In this document: piece after piece, positions 38,382-47,583 of the stretch | Layout of the letters: every line of letters begins with the position of its first letter | How positions within the stretch are numbered: the stretch's first letter is position 1 | NCBI RefSeq assembly: GCF_009176975.1 | Contig: NZ_WEZG01000004.1 | Coordinates: 310,001 to 374,000, forward strand | Source: Aureimonas psammosilenae | GTDB taxonomy: Bacteria > Pseudomonadota > Alphaproteobacteria > Rhizobiales > Rhizobiaceae | Reading direction: 5' to 3' | Length of the DNA: 64,000 nt | Position numbers and translations under genes: made by a program | Notes under the pieces: generated by a model | The model's database searches: none | Seen by the model: only the letters and a program-made list of their open reading frames with translations | What the model was told of the DNA's origin: nothing

Positions 38382-40046
38382 ATGGCCGTCGCCGCGAACC
38401 TCACCCCCGTTCCGGACCGCGTGAGGCCGAAGCGCGCGCTCTTGTCGGTGTCCGACAAGACAGGCCTCGTGGATTTCGCCAAGGCTCTGGCCGGGCACGG
38501 AATCGAGCTCGTTTCCACCGGCGGCACGCGAAAGGCGCTCACTGAGGCGGGCCTTTCCGTCAAGGACGTGTCGGACCTGACCGGCTTTCCCGAGATCATG
38601 GACGGGCGCGTGAAGACGCTCCATCCGCTCGTCCACGGCGGCCTCCTCGCCATCCGCGACGACGCGGCCCATGGACAAGCCATGGCGGATCATGCCATCC
38701 AGCCGATCGATATCCTCGTCGTGAACCTCTACCCGTTCGAGGAGGTGATGCGTTCCGGGGCCGAGTTCGGGCATATCCTGGAGAATGTCGATATCGGCGG
38801 GCCGGCGATGATCCGCGCCAGCGCCAAGAACCACGCCTATCTGACGGTCGCGACGGACCCCGCCGATTACGCCGAAATCCTCGCGGCCCTTGGGGAGAAC
38901 GACGGAGAGACGACGCTCCCGCTCCGCCGGCGTCTCGCGGCCCGCGCCTTTGCCCGCACCGGCGCCTATGACGCGGCGATCTCGCAATGGTTTGCCGGCG
39001 TAGTTGAAGATGACGCGCCGCGTCACGTGAGCTTCGCGGGCCGTCTCGCTGAAACGCTGCGCTATGGCGAGAACCCGCACCAGACGGCCGGCTTCTTCGT
39101 GACCGGCGACAAGCGCCCGGGCGTCGCCTCCGCCCGGCAGGTGCAGGGCAAGTCCCTGTCCTACAACAACATCAACGACACGGATGCCGCCTTCGAATGC
39201 GTCGCCGAGTTCGACCCGAACCGCACGGCGGCGGTCGCCATTATCAAGCATGCCAACCCATGTGGGGTCGCGGAAGGGGGAAACCTTCTCGAAGCCTACA
39301 AACAAGCTCTCGCCTGCGACCCGGTCTCCGCCTTCGGCGGCATCGTCGCCTTGAACCGTAAGCTCGATGCCGAGGCCGCGAAAGCCATCGTGGAAATCTT
39401 CACCGAAGTCATCGTCGCCCCCGACGCGGACGAGGAAGCGATGGCGATCGTCGCCGCCAAGAAGAACCTCCGCCTTCTTCTCACCGGCGGCCTGCCGGAC
39501 CCGCGCGCTCTTGGGCAAACGGTGCGCTCGGTCGCGGGCGGGCTTCTCGTCCAGTCGCGCGACAACGGCGTCGTGGACGATCTCGATCTTCGCGTCGTCA
39601 CCAAGCGCCAGCCGAGCGAGGCCGAGATGACGGATCTGCGCTTCGCCTTCCGCGTCGCCAAGCACGTGAAGTCCAACGCCATCGTTTACGCCAAGAACCG
39701 CGCGACGGTCGGCATCGGGGCGGGGCAGATGAGCCGCGTGGATTCCGCCCGCATCGCCGCCCGCAAATCCGAGGACGCCGCGCGCGCCATGCTTGCGGAA
39801 GGCACGGGACGCGAAATGGCGGCGGGACAGGCGCTTGCCGGCGAGGTCAAGCCGCTGACGCTCGGCTCGGTGGTCGCCTCCGACGCCTTCTTCCCCTTCG
39901 CCGACGGCCTTCTCTCGGCTGTGGAAGCCGGCGCGACGGCGGTGATCCAGCCCGGCGGCTCGATGCGCGACGCGGACGTCATCGCGGCGGCCGACGCCCA
40001 CGGCATCGCCATGGTGCTGACCGGCATGCGCCATTTCCGGCATTGA
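38382..40046 (+). CDS. purH: Bifunctional AICAR transformylase / IMP cyclohydrolase
   Basis: 554-residue enzyme for the last two steps of IMP synthesis. The N-terminal IMP cyclohydrolase (MGS-like) domain shows [36 protein letters not shown] and [18 protein letters not shown]; the transformylase domain has [40 protein letters not shown] and the C-terminal [11 protein letters not shown] and [14 protein letters not shown]. The ATG at 38382 was chosen because the upstream extension crosses the RBS hairpin at 38323-38375. An N-terminal tail of about 20 residues precedes the domain. Confidence 0.97.
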   Translation: MAVAANLTPVPDRVRPKRALLSVSDKTGLVDFAKALAGHGIELVSTGGTRKALTEAGLSVKDVSDLTGFPEIMDGRVKTLHPLVHGGLLAIRDDAAHGQAMADHAIQPIDILVVNLYPFEEVMRSGAEFGHILENVDIGGPAMIRASAKNHAYLTVATDPADYAEILAALGENDGETTLPLRRRLAARAFARTGAYDAAISQWFAGVVEDDAPRHVSFAGRLAETLRYGENPHQTAGFFVTGDKRPGVASARQVQGKSLSYNNINDTDAAFECVAEFDPNRTAAVAIIKHANPCGVAEGGNLLEAYKQALACDPVSAFGGIVALNRKLDAEAAKAIVEIFTEVIVAPDADEEAMAIVAAKKNLRLLLTGGLPDPRALGQTVRSVAGGLLVQSRDNGVVDDLDLRVVTKRQPSEAEMTDLRFAFRVAKHVKSNAIVYAKNRATVGIGAGQMSRVDSARIAARKSEDAARAMLAEGTGREMAAGQALAGEVKPLTLGSVVASDAFFPFADGLLSAVEAGATAVIQPGGSMRDADVIAAADAHGIAMVLTGMRHFRH

Positions 40047-40125
40047 TCGGGGGATGGCGGCGGCGTTTGTGCGCCGCCGTCCCTGCCGCTATCCTGTAGC
40101 GGTGCCAAGTCGAAGGGCTGTTCCG

Positions 40126-40725
40126 ATGGCTGTCCCCAATCTCCAGCCGATGTCGGCAAACGAGTTCCTGGCATGGGTTCGGGACCGATCGGAGCGTTAT
40201 GAACTGGTTGCCGGCCTGCCCGTCTGTATGATGGCGGGAGCAAAACAAAGCCAGGCGGTTGTGGCGAGCAATATCCTCGTTTCCCTCAGCCCTCAGGCCA
40301 AGCGTGGCGGATGCCGGACGACAGCCAGCGACACCGCCGTCAGAACCACCCCCGACTCCATCCGCTATCCCGATCTGGTGGTGGATTGCGGGCCGCCGGA
40401 CTCGCAGGCGCTCGAAGCCTCCGTTCCAACCATCCTCGTTGAAGTCTCCTCGCCCGGAAAGTCCGCGATCGACGTGACGGACAAGCTCGAAGAGTATCAA
40501 AGCCTCCCGAGCACGAGGGTGATCGTCTTCATCGATCCCGACGTGGTTTCGGTGAAAACCTATCGCCGCGCGTCGGAGGGCGATTGGACGACCGAGCGAT
40601 ATGACGACCTCGACCAGATCGTTCCGATGCCAGAGATCGGCGCGGCCTTGAGCCTTGCCGACATCTACGACACGCTGACCCCCGAAGAGCGACCCCGCTT
40701 GCGGGTCGTGAATGCCACGCGCTGA
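40126..40725 (+). CDS. Uma2 family (DUF820) nuclease-fold protein
   Basis: 199-residue second Uma2-type protein of the window. Signatures: [33 protein letters not shown] with the catalytic-type Asp, [26 protein letters not shown], and [17 protein letters not shown]. It shares the fold and motif spacing of the protein at 8157 but is clearly diverged. Start at ATG 40126 (GAAGGG nine bases upstream); a longer in-frame start at 40054 lies in antisense-like sequence and is unlikely. Unrelated to its neighbours purH and queC. Function unknown. Confidence 0.85.
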   Translation: MAVPNLQPMSANEFLAWVRDRSERYELVAGLPVCMMAGAKQSQAVVASNILVSLSPQAKRGGCRTTASDTAVRTTPDSIRYPDLVVDCGPPDSQALEASVPTILVEVSSPGKSAIDVTDKLEEYQSLPSTRVIVFIDPDVVSVKTYRRASEGDWTTERYDDLDQIVPMPEIGAALSLADIYDTLTPEERPRLRVVNATR

Positions 40726-40749
40726 CGCAAGATCGACGAAAGGGGAGCA

Positions 40750-41463
40750 ATGTCCATGACCGGTGCGAGCGACACCGCGCTCGTCCTGTTTTCGGGCGGG
40801 CAGGACTCCACCACCTGCCTTGCCTGGGCGCTGGACCGTTTCGCCCATGTCGAGACGGTCGGTTTCGACTACGGCCAGCGCCACCGCGTGGAACTCGATG
40901 TGCGCCCGCGCATCCTCGACCGCCTGCGGCGCGACTTTCCCGCGTGGGGCGCGAAGATCGGCGAGGATCACCTCATCGACATGGGGGTTCTCGGCCAAAT
41001 CTCCGACACGGCGCTGACCAAGGATGCGGCCATCGCCATGCAGGAGAACGGTCTGCCGAACACTTTCGTGCCCGGCCGCAATCTCCTGTTCCTCACCTTC
41101 GCCGCGGCGCTAGCCTATCGGCGGGACGCGAGGCGCCTCGTCACCGGCGTCTGCGAAACGGACTATTCCGGCTATCCCGACTGCCGCGACGACACGATGA
41201 AGGCGATGCAACTCGCCCTCAATCTGGGCATGGAAAGCCGCTTCGTCGTCCACACGCCGTTGATGTGGATCGACAAGGCGGAAACCTTCGCGCTCGCCGA
41301 ACGGCTCGGGGGAACAAGCCTTCTCGATCTCGTCTGCGAGGAAACCCATACCTGCTATCAAGGCGACCGGGAGCACCGCCACCCCTGGGGCTATGGCTGC
41401 AACGCCTGCCCGGCCTGCGACCTTCGCGCCAAGGGCTGGGAAGCCTTCGTCGCGGCACGCTGA
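40750..41463 (+). CDS. queC: 7-cyano-7-deazaguanine synthase
   Basis: 237-residue ATP-dependent enzyme converting 7-carboxy-7-deazaguanine to preQ0, on the way to queuosine tRNA modification. The PP-loop [18 protein letters not shown] is at residues 10-27, [23 protein letters not shown] and [17 protein letters not shown] follow, and zinc cysteines occur in CEETHTC and [10 protein letters not shown]. The ATG at 40750 follows AAAGGGGAGCA. The other queuosine genes are not in the window. It ends three bases before the convergent VOC gene. Confidence 0.97.
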   Translation: MSMTGASDTALVLFSGGQDSTTCLAWALDRFAHVETVGFDYGQRHRVELDVRPRILDRLRRDFPAWGAKIGEDHLIDMGVLGQISDTALTKDAAIAMQENGLPNTFVPGRNLLFLTFAAALAYRRDARRLVTGVCETDYSGYPDCRDDTMKAMQLALNLGMESRFVVHTPLMWIDKAETFALAERLGGTSLLDLVCEETHTCYQGDREHRHPWGYGCNACPACDLRAKGWEAFVAAR

Positions 41464-41466
41464 ACT

Positions 41467-42228
41467 TTATCCATCAGGCAGCAGAAGATGGCCGTCGGGA
41501 TCGCGCACCGGTGCCGACATACCGGAGAGTATGAGGCGGGTTGCGGCGATGCTTTTCTCCTCTGCCGGAGGTGAGGCGATGGCTTCGGGGCGGCGGTAGC
41601 AGAGGAGTTCGAGATGGGGCGGGGCGCTGCCCGGCGGGGTGAGGGAGGTGACTTCGACGGCCGGATCATCGAGGACAAGACCGTCCAGCCGCGCTTGTTC
41701 GGCGCCCCGATTGGTCTGGCGGGCGGCGAGGGTGAAGCCGAGGCGGGTGTAGAAGGCGATACTGCGTTCGGTGTCGGACACGCCGATGGCGGAATGGTCG
41801 ATGCCGAGGTGAAGGCCGCTGCGGGCGTTCCAGGGCGCAGGGGCCTTGCCTTCGGGAAATTGCAGAAGCTCCAGCGGATGGCCTTCCGGCGAGTGGAACT
41901 TGAAGGCGGTGACGCCGCCGGACGCTTGCGGAAGCTGCTCCGGGCCCCGTGTCGAAATCGGCGTCCAACCTTTCACGCTCTGCAGTCGAACATAGGCGGC
42001 GTCCATGTCCGACACGATCACCGCGAAATGCTGAAAACGCGTGTCGTTCGAAACGAGGTCGGCCGGGGTGGGTGCGCCCTCCGTTCGCTCGATCTCGACG
42101 CGCTCTTCACCGAGGTGGAGTCCGCCAGCATTGTTCCACTTGAAACCAAGCGCTTCGGCGAAGAACGCGGCGAGCGCCTGCGGTTCGCGCGACATCAGGC
42201 GGATGGCGGCAATCCTCAACCCGGCCAT
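41467..42228 (-). CDS. Two-module VOC superfamily protein (glyoxalase/dioxygenase fold)
   Basis: 253 residues with two vicinal-oxygen-chelate modules. First module: LRIAAIRLMSREPQALAAFFAEALGF, then FQHFAVIVSDMDAAY and GHPLELLQFP. Second: GIDHSAIGVSDTERSIAFYTRLGF and PPHLELLCY. His and Glu residues at the metal positions are present (H in FQHFA, E in LELLQ; H in GIDH, E in LELLC), so a metal site is likely. The substrate is unknown. It is the last gene of a minus-strand operon; its start overlaps the SMP-30 gene by 13 bases, and the ATG at 42228 was chosen for the family-like N-terminus. Confidence 0.85.
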   Translation of the reverse strand: MAGLRIAAIRLMSREPQALAAFFAEALGFKWNNAGGLHLGEERVEIERTEGAPTPADLVSNDTRFQHFAVIVSDMDAAYVRLQSVKGWTPISTRGPEQLPQASGGVTAFKFHSPEGHPLELLQFPEGKAPAPWNARSGLHLGIDHSAIGVSDTERSIAFYTRLGFTLAARQTNRGAEQARLDGLVLDDPAVEVTSLTPPGSAPPHLELLCYRRPEAIASPPAEEKSIAATRLILSGMSAPVRDPDGHLLLPDG

Positions 42229-43151
42229 CGCGCGCCCCGCCGGTTGAGATAGACCGCGTAGAGCGAGTGCGACACGCCGAGAAACAGGCGGTTGCGGTAG
42301 GGACTGCCGCCGAAACAGAGGTTGGACACGAGGGCCGGCGTGAAGATGCGCCCGAGAAGCTTGCCCTCCGGCGAGATGCAATGAACGCCGTCCTCGGCGC
42401 TCGACCAGATGTTGCCATCCGTATCCACCGCCAGCCCGTCCGTATAGCCGGGCTCGACCTTGTAGAAGTCCCGAAGGTTCGACAGCGCGCCGTCCGGGGA
42501 AACGTCGAAGACGCGTAAGACCTGGACCGGGTTCTCCTGCCGCTGGTCGCCCGTCTCTGAAACGTAGAGGCGGCGCTCGTCCGGCGAAAAGGCGAGGCCG
42601 TTCGGCCCATCGAAATCGCGCGACATCGACTGGAGCGAGCCGTCGCGCGGGTCGAAGCGGTAAAGCGCCGGCGGCTGCTCGATCTCTTGGCGACCGCCCT
42701 CGTAATCGCTGAGGATTCCGTAGAGCGGGTCGGTGAACCAGATCGTGCCGTCCCCTTTCACCACGACGTCGTTCGGGGCGTTGAGGCGCTTGCCTTCGAA
42801 GCGGTCGGCAAGGAGCGTCACCGAGCCGTCGTGCTCGGTGCGGGTGATGCAGCGGCCACGATGAGAGCAGGCGATCAGACGGCCCTGCCGGTCGCGGGCG
42901 AGGCCGTTGCTGTAGTCGGAGGGCTCGCGCCAGACCGAAACGCCTTCCGCTTCGCGCCACATCATCGTGCGGTTGCGGGGAATGTCCTCAAACAGGAGGC
43001 AGTTCCAGTCGCCCATCCAGACGGGGCCTTCGATCCAGCGAAAGCCCTCGGCGAGGCACTCCATCTGCGCGTTGCCGAGGATGTAGCTCTTGAAGACGGG
43101 GTCAGCCGCCTCGAAGCGGACGTCCGTCGGGGCGGGAAGGGGGCGGCTCAT
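42216..43151 (-). CDS. SMP-30/gluconolactonase family protein
   Basis: 311-residue six-bladed beta-propeller of the SMP-30/gluconolaconase/LRE family. Conserved features: CLAEGFRWIEGPVWMGDWNCLLFEDIP with the metal-binding Glu, SNGLARDRQGRLIACSHRGR, LNAPNDVVVKGDGTIWFTDPLYG with the Asn-Asp pair, DGPNGLAFSPDERRLYVSETG, and DGLAVDTDGNIWSS. Such enzymes hydrolyse sugar or other lactones. Start at ATG 43151 overlaps the cupin gene stop (ATGA type). The sequence upstream in frame is antisense of the cupin gene and was excluded. It lies between a cupin and a VOC protein in one operon. Confidence 0.9.
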   Translation of the reverse strand: MSRPLPAPTDVRFEAADPVFKSYILGNAQMECLAEGFRWIEGPVWMGDWNCLLFEDIPRNRTMMWREAEGVSVWREPSDYSNGLARDRQGRLIACSHRGRCITRTEHDGSVTLLADRFEGKRLNAPNDVVVKGDGTIWFTDPLYGILSDYEGGRQEIEQPPALYRFDPRDGSLQSMSRDFDGPNGLAFSPDERRLYVSETGDQRQENPVQVLRVFDVSPDGALSNLRDFYKVEPGYTDGLAVDTDGNIWSSAEDGVHCISPEGKLLGRIFTPALVSNLCFGGSPYRNRLFLGVSHSLYAVYLNRRGARWPG

Positions 43152-43603
43152 CGGAAGCGGCAGGGGGAGGTCTCGTCCCGCTTGGTATCGAACTGCACCA
43201 CCATCAGAACCGCCGGCTCGTCGCCGACCGTGCCGGAAAGGTGACCGGTCTTGGTCTCCTCCACCGTCCTGCAGTTCTGGTCCTCGCCGAAGGAAATCTC
43301 GCCCGGCCCCATTTCCACCCGCGTGCCGTCCATCGATTCCACGAACCAGCGGCCGGAAAGGGGGATGATCCATTGCGGCGCGGGGTTCTCGTGCCATTGC
43401 CCCGTCCAGCCGACGGGCTGCACCGTCACCATCACACTCATGCCGTCATGGTGCTTCTCTCCCTGCCATTGGGGGGCGGCGGGCGGCTTCATGCTTTTGA
43501 GATCGAACTCCGTCATCGCGCAACGCTTCTGCCGGCTGATGCCGTCCGCATCGGTGTAAAGGTGCCAATAGGGCACGTTCGGTTTCTCGCCGGCCTCGCT
43601 CAT
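43148..43603 (-). CDS. Cupin domain protein
   Basis: 151-residue single-domain cupin. After a charged N-terminal segment (MSEAGEKPNVPYWHLYTDADG) come the barrel strands: MSVMVTVQPVGWTGQWHENPAPQWIIPLSGRWFV (the GxxxxHxNPxPxxxxxLxG cupin motif 1 with histidine ligand) and MGPGEISFGEDQNC. The second motif has HLSGTVGDEPAVLMVVQF. Metal binding is probable. Substrate unknown. It overlaps both neighbours by four bases (DoxX upstream, SMP-30 downstream), so translation of the operon is coupled. Confidence 0.85.
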   Translation of the reverse strand: MSEAGEKPNVPYWHLYTDADGISRQKRCAMTEFDLKSMKPPAAPQWQGEKHHDGMSVMVTVQPVGWTGQWHENPAPQWIIPLSGRWFVESMDGTRVEMGPGEISFGEDQNCRTVEETKTGHLSGTVGDEPAVLMVVQFDTKRDETSPCRFR

Positions 43604-44067
43604 GGGGCGGTCTCCGTGATGGAATAAGGATGGGTCGAGCCGAGCGGGTCGGCGAAGAAGGCGTCCACCGTGCGGGCCGTGGTGCCGAAGGTGATGAGGA
43701 GAAAGCCGCCGGCGAGCGCGAAGTTCTTCCAGAAGTCCCACATCAGTTCGCGGCCACGGCTCGGCCCCGTGAAGGCGAAGTCGCCGGTCGCCCAAAAGCG
43801 CTTCCAAAGGACGGCGGTCGCCATGCAATAGAGCGCGAGGATCAGCGCCGCCGCCTTATCGAAGAAACCGGTGAGGACCCCGAGCGACATCACGATCTCG
43901 ACCGTCAGCCCCGTGAAGATCAAAAGCTTGGCGAGGCCCCGGCTCGGCGCGAGTTCCGATGCCTGACTGACGGCACCGGAAAAGTTCACGATCTTGTCGG
44001 CCGCGCTGAAGGGAAGAAACAGGAGAACGAGGATCAGTCGGATCAAAAACGCGATCACGATCTCCAT
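43600..44067 (-). CDS. DoxX family membrane protein
   Basis: 155-residue integral membrane protein with four hydrophobic segments (IVIAFLIRLILVLLFLPFSAAD, LIFTGLTVEIVMSLGVLTGFF, AALILALYCMATAVLW, FALAGGFLLITFG). The F-x-x-A-x-K-I and the later W-x-x-F-K-N-xA arrangement fit the DoxX/SURF4 family. DoxX proteins are associated with membrane redox reactions, including a terminal quinol oxidase subunit in archaea, but bacterial roles vary. First gene of the minus-strand operon DoxX-cupin-SMP30-VOC; divergent from the GMC oxidoreductase 85 bases away. Confidence 0.85.
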   Translation of the reverse strand: MEIVIAFLIRLILVLLFLPFSAADKIVNFSGAVSQASELAPSRGLAKLLIFTGLTVEIVMSLGVLTGFFDKAAALILALYCMATAVLWKRFWATGDFAFTGPSRGRELMWDFWKNFALAGGFLLITFGTTARTVDAFFADPLGSTHPYSITETAP

Positions 44068-44151
44068 GGCGGGCCAAGCTCCTTGTCGAGGTCCGAGGAA
44101 CGCGGCTCGCCCGCCTTTCGTTCACGCCCCGTTGGACGGAGAGCTTAGGTG

Positions 44152-45789
44152 ATGCAGGACGAACGCTTCGATGTGATCGTGATCGGGTCCGGGCCGGGCG
44201 GCGGCACGATGGCGGCCAAGCTCGCCGAAACGGGCAAGCGCATCCTCCTCGTCGAGCGCGGCGATTACCTGAAGCGCGAGAAGGCGAACTGGGACACGGA
44301 CGCCGTGTTTCGCAAGGCGCGCTATCAGGCCGACGAGACCTGGATGTCCTCGGACGGCCAGAGCTTCAAGCCGGGGCTGCATTATTTCGTGGGCGGCAAT
44401 TCCAAGGTCTATGGCGCGGTTCTGTTTCGCCTGCGCGAAGAGGATTTCGGCGGCATCCGCCATCCCGACGGTCTGTCGCCGGAATGGGCGGTGAAATACG
44501 ACGAGTTCGAGCCTTATTATCAGGCGGCGGAGGAATTCTTCGAGGTGCGCGGCCGGCGCGGCGAGGACCCGACCGAGCCGTGGTCAAGCAAGCCCTACAA
44601 GCATCCCCCGATCCGGCACGAGCCGCGCATCCAGAAGCTCTCCGACGATCTGGAGAAAGAAGGCCTCCACCCGTTCCACCTGCCGATGGGCGCGCTTCTG
44701 ACCCAAGACGAGAAGGGGAATGCCACGCCGGAATCGGCGCTTCTCCGCTGCGACCCGTTCGACGGTTATCCGAGCCTCACCAACGGCAAGGCGGACGCGC
44801 AGGTGATCGCGGTCGATCCGGCGTTGAAGCTTTATCCGAACCTCACGCTTCTCAAGAACGCCTATGCCGAGAAGCTTCTGACGGACGCTGGCGGAAAAAG
44901 CGTTTCGGGCGTCGAGGTGGTGATCGAGGGCAAGCGCCATCGTTTGGCCGCCGATATCGTGGTGGTGGCCTGCGGCGCGCTTTCCTCCGCGCTGCTGCTT
45001 CTGCGCTCAGGGGTGGATGGCGATGCCAAGGGCCTTGCCAACGGCTCCGGCCTCGTCGGGCGCAACTACATGCGCCACAACAACGCGACGGTTCTCGCCA
45101 TTTCCAAGGAGCCGAACGAGACCGAGTTCCAGAAAACGCTCGGCCTCAACGACTTCTATCACGGCCACGACAAGAGCCCCGCCAACGACTGGGAGTTTCC
45201 GCTCGGCCATATCCAGATGGTCGGCAAATCCGACGGCACGCAGATCGAGGCGGAAGGGCTGCCGGCCTTTCTGCAATGGTTTCCCGAAAAGCCCTTCGAT
45301 TGGATGGCCAAGCATTCCATCGACTTCTGGCTGACCTCGGAGGATTTGGCGAAACCCGAAAATCGCATCTTCTACCGCGACGGGCAGGTGCATCTCGACC
45401 TGACCGAGACCAACATGGAAGCGCACAAGCGCCTTCGGCAAAAGCTGCGCGACATCTGCGACAAGGCCGATATCCACCCGCATCTTCTCGACCGCACGCT
45501 TTATCTCGGCAAGGACACGCCGATCGGTGGCACGGCGCATCAGGCGGGAACCCTCGTCTTCGGCGAGGACCCCGCGCGAAGCGTCCTCGACCGGAACTGC
45601 AAGGCGCACGAACTCGATAATCTCTATGTCACCGATGCGAGCTTCTTTCCGTCCATCGGCGCGGTGAATCCGACCCTCACCATCATCGCCAATGCGCTGC
45701 GCGTCGCCGACGTGATCACTGACCGCCTCGGCGCGGGGCGGATGGAAGTGGCGGGCGGCGCCAGCGCGGTGTCGATGGGCGTGACGTAA
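44152..45789 (+). CDS. GMC family FAD-dependent oxidoreductase
   Basis: 545-residue flavoprotein of the glucose-methanol-choline family. The FAD motif FDVIVIGSGPGGGTMAAKLAETGKRILLVERGD is at residues 6-39. Then HYFVGGNSKVYGAVLFRLREEDF, the FAD-linkage and active-site region, and C-terminal DRNCKAHELDNLYVTDASFFPSIGAVNPTLTIIANALRVAD with the usual His-type/Asn active-site pair region. Members oxidise alcohols, sugars or polyols to aldehydes, ketones or lactones. The ATG at 44152 (behind ACGGAGAG) was preferred to the GTG at 44149. It is divergent from the DoxX-cupin-lactonase-VOC operon, which suggests one pathway: oxidation to a lactone, then hydrolysis. Confidence 0.9.
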   Translation: MQDERFDVIVIGSGPGGGTMAAKLAETGKRILLVERGDYLKREKANWDTDAVFRKARYQADETWMSSDGQSFKPGLHYFVGGNSKVYGAVLFRLREEDFGGIRHPDGLSPEWAVKYDEFEPYYQAAEEFFEVRGRRGEDPTEPWSSKPYKHPPIRHEPRIQKLSDDLEKEGLHPFHLPMGALLTQDEKGNATPESALLRCDPFDGYPSLTNGKADAQVIAVDPALKLYPNLTLLKNAYAEKLLTDAGGKSVSGVEVVIEGKRHRLAADIVVVACGALSSALLLLRSGVDGDAKGLANGSGLVGRNYMRHNNATVLAISKEPNETEFQKTLGLNDFYHGHDKSPANDWEFPLGHIQMVGKSDGTQIEAEGLPAFLQWFPEKPFDWMAKHSIDFWLTSEDLAKPENRIFYRDGQVHLDLTETNMEAHKRLRQKLRDICDKADIHPHLLDRTLYLGKDTPIGGTAHQAGTLVFGEDPARSVLDRNCKAHELDNLYVTDASFFPSIGAVNPTLTIIANALRVADVITDRLGAGRMEVAGGASAVSMGVT

Positions 45790-45870
45790 GGGACGGGCGG
45801 CGCTTGCGTCACAGCGAAAGCTGAACTAGCCTCGGTCCGTCTTCGATCCGAACCAAGAAAGGGGCCCCGA

Positions 45871-45939
45871 GTGACGTATTTCAGGCATCACCGCCAGCGC
45901 GGCCCCGTTTTCGCCCTGCAGATGCGTTTGCAGGGCTGA
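45871..45939 (+). CDS. Putative leader peptide of the ABC-F gene
   Basis: A 22-codon ORF starting with GTG: (M)TYFRHHRQRGPVFALQMRLQ and G, stop TGA. AAGAAAGGGG lies six to fifteen bases before the GTG. The peptide ends in QMRLQG; the MRL string is also found at the stalling site of ErmDL-type leader peptides. The last codons lie in the 5' hairpin (45913-45936), and a terminator-like hairpin follows before the ABC-F gene. This is the usual layout of antibiotic-responsive attenuators. Translation and stalling are inference. Confidence 0.5.
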   Translation: MTYFRHHRQRGPVFALQMRLQG

Positions 45940-45970
45940 TCGAACGACGGACGCGGAGGCGTCCTCTTCC
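45913..45970 (+). promoter_or_regulatory. Putative attenuator hairpins upstream of ABC-F gene
   Basis: Hairpin 1: GCCCTGCA (45913-45920) with TGCAGGGC (45929-45936), overlapping the end of the leader ORF. Hairpin 2: GGACGC (45949-45954), loop GGAG, GCGTCC (45959-45964), then TCTTCC. Hairpin 2 resembles a weak intrinsic terminator. A ribosome stalled on the leader could disturb hairpin 1 and change the fold downstream. Confidence 0.45.
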
Positions 45971-46048
45971 CGATCGGCTCATCCCTTGAGCATGTGCTTT
46001 CGCGCCTTGACCTTCATGCGTCGGCCGGAAGTCGTGGAAGACGACACC

Positions 46049-47569
46049 ATGTCCCTGATCTCCCTGTCTTCGCTCGGCATCACGCTGGGCGCGCCGCTGT
46101 TCGCAAATCTCAATCTCGATATCCGCAAGGGCGACCGGCTCGGTCTCGTCGCGGCCAACGGGCAAGGCAAATCCACCCTTCTGCGCTGCCTTGCCGGTTC
46201 GGCCCAGCCGACGGAAGGGGCGCTTCGCTATGCCCGCAACACCCGCGTCACGCTCATGTCGCAGGAGGTGGACGACGCGCTGCTTCCCCTGACGGCGCGC
46301 GAGGTCGTTTTGAGCGCGCTGGCCCCCGAAAGCCGGGAATGGGAGGAATGGCGCGCCGATATCGGCCTCGACGAGTTCCAGATCCCGCCCGAACTGAGCC
46401 GCCGTCCGTTCGGAACGCTCAGCGGCGGCTGGCAGCGCATGGTGCTTCTGGCGAGAGCCATGGCGAGCGAGCCGGACGTTCTCCTGATGGACGAGCCGAC
46501 CAACCATCTCGATCTCGCCCGCATCGGCCAGTTGGAGCGCTGGATGAAGGCGCTGGCTCCGAGCCTTGCGGTGGTGGTCGCCTCGCATGATCGCGCCTTT
46601 CTGGATGCCGTCACCCACCGCACGCTGTTTCTGCGCCGCGACGCGTCCCCGGAATTCACGCTGTCCTATTCGGCGGCGCGGATGAGCCTCGCCGAGCGGG
46701 ACGCGGCGACCGCCCGGCGTCACGAAAGCGATCTGCGCCAGGCCGCGCTCCTTCGCCGGCAGGCGGCGAAGCTCCACAATATCGGCGTCAATTCCGGCTC
46801 CGACCTTTTGACGGTGAAGACCAAACAGTTGCGCGAACGGGCAAGCCGCATCGAAACGGCGGCGCGCCCGGCCCATCGCGAAGCCTCGGCCGGCCGCATC
46901 CGCCTTGCCGAAAGCGCCACCGAGGCCAAGGTTCTCCTGGCGCTGGAGGACGTTCTCGTATCGACGCCGGACGGGCGCGCGCTCTTCGCGACGGGGCGCA
47001 AATGGATCTCGCCCGGTGACCGGATCGCGCTTCTGGGCGCCAACGGCACCGGCAAGTCGCGCCTTCTTGGGCTCGTCGCCCGTGCCACGAGAGGGGAGAC
47101 ATGCGAGGACCTGCGCTGCAATCCCTCGATCGTGCCCGGCATCTGCGACCAGTCGCTGAGTCATCTGTCACCCGGCGAAACGCCGTGGAGGGCCATCGGC
47201 AGGCGGTTCAGCCTTGGTGACGACCGCCTCCGCTCGCTTCTGGCCGGCGCCGGCTTTTCGGTGGAACGGCAGGACCGGAACGTCGCCGCCCTTTCGGGCG
47301 GGCAGAAGGCACGCCTTGCGATGCTGATCCTTCGGCTGGAACAACCGAACTTCTTTCTTCTCGACGAGCCCACCAACCATCTCGACATTGAGGGCCAAGA
47401 GGCGCTGGAAGCCGAGATCATGGCGGGCGAGGCGGGTTGTTTGTTCGTGTCGCATGACCGGCGTTTCGTGGAAACCGTCGCCAACCGCTTCTGGTGGATC
47501 GACCGGAACCGCCTCGTGGAAGTCGACGGGCCCCATGCCTTCTTCCAGGCAGCAACGGGCGTGACGTAA
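46049..47569 (+). CDS. ABC-F family ATPase
   Basis: 506 residues with two ABC domains and no membrane segments. First ABC: LVAANGQGKSTLLRCL (Walker A near residue 38), FGTLSGGWQRMVLLARAMA (signature), VLLMDEPTNHLDLA. Second ABC: LGANGTGKSRLLGL, VAALSGGQKARLAML, FFLLDEPTNHLDIE. The inter-domain linker of about 85 residues (rich in Arg, Ala, Leu) corresponds to the P-site-tRNA interaction motif region. ABC-F proteins act on ribosomes, either in translation quality control or antibiotic protection. Because of the leader upstream, the resistance type is suspected but not shown. Start MSLISLSSLGITLG at 46049. Confidence 0.9.
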   Translation: MSLISLSSLGITLGAPLFANLNLDIRKGDRLGLVAANGQGKSTLLRCLAGSAQPTEGALRYARNTRVTLMSQEVDDALLPLTAREVVLSALAPESREWEEWRADIGLDEFQIPPELSRRPFGTLSGGWQRMVLLARAMASEPDVLLMDEPTNHLDLARIGQLERWMKALAPSLAVVVASHDRAFLDAVTHRTLFLRRDASPEFTLSYSAARMSLAERDAATARRHESDLRQAALLRRQAAKLHNIGVNSGSDLLTVKTKQLRERASRIETAARPAHREASAGRIRLAESATEAKVLLALEDVLVSTPDGRALFATGRKWISPGDRIALLGANGTGKSRLLGLVARATRGETCEDLRCNPSIVPGICDQSLSHLSPGETPWRAIGRRFSLGDDRLRSLLAGAGFSVERQDRNVAALSGGQKARLAMLILRLEQPNFFLLDEPTNHLDIEGQEALEAEIMAGEAGCLFVSHDRRFVETVANRFWWIDRNRLVEVDGPHAFFQAATGVT

Positions 47570-47583
47570 CGGGCGTGCGGGTC

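Noticed and set aside
38364-40043. 559-codon minus-strand frame over purH
   Set aside because: Antisense of purH with no recognisable domain.
40054-40125. N-terminal extension of the second Uma2 gene
   Set aside because: Arg-rich and without a ribosome binding site; the ATG at 40126 has GAAGGG at proper distance and the family N-terminus follows it.
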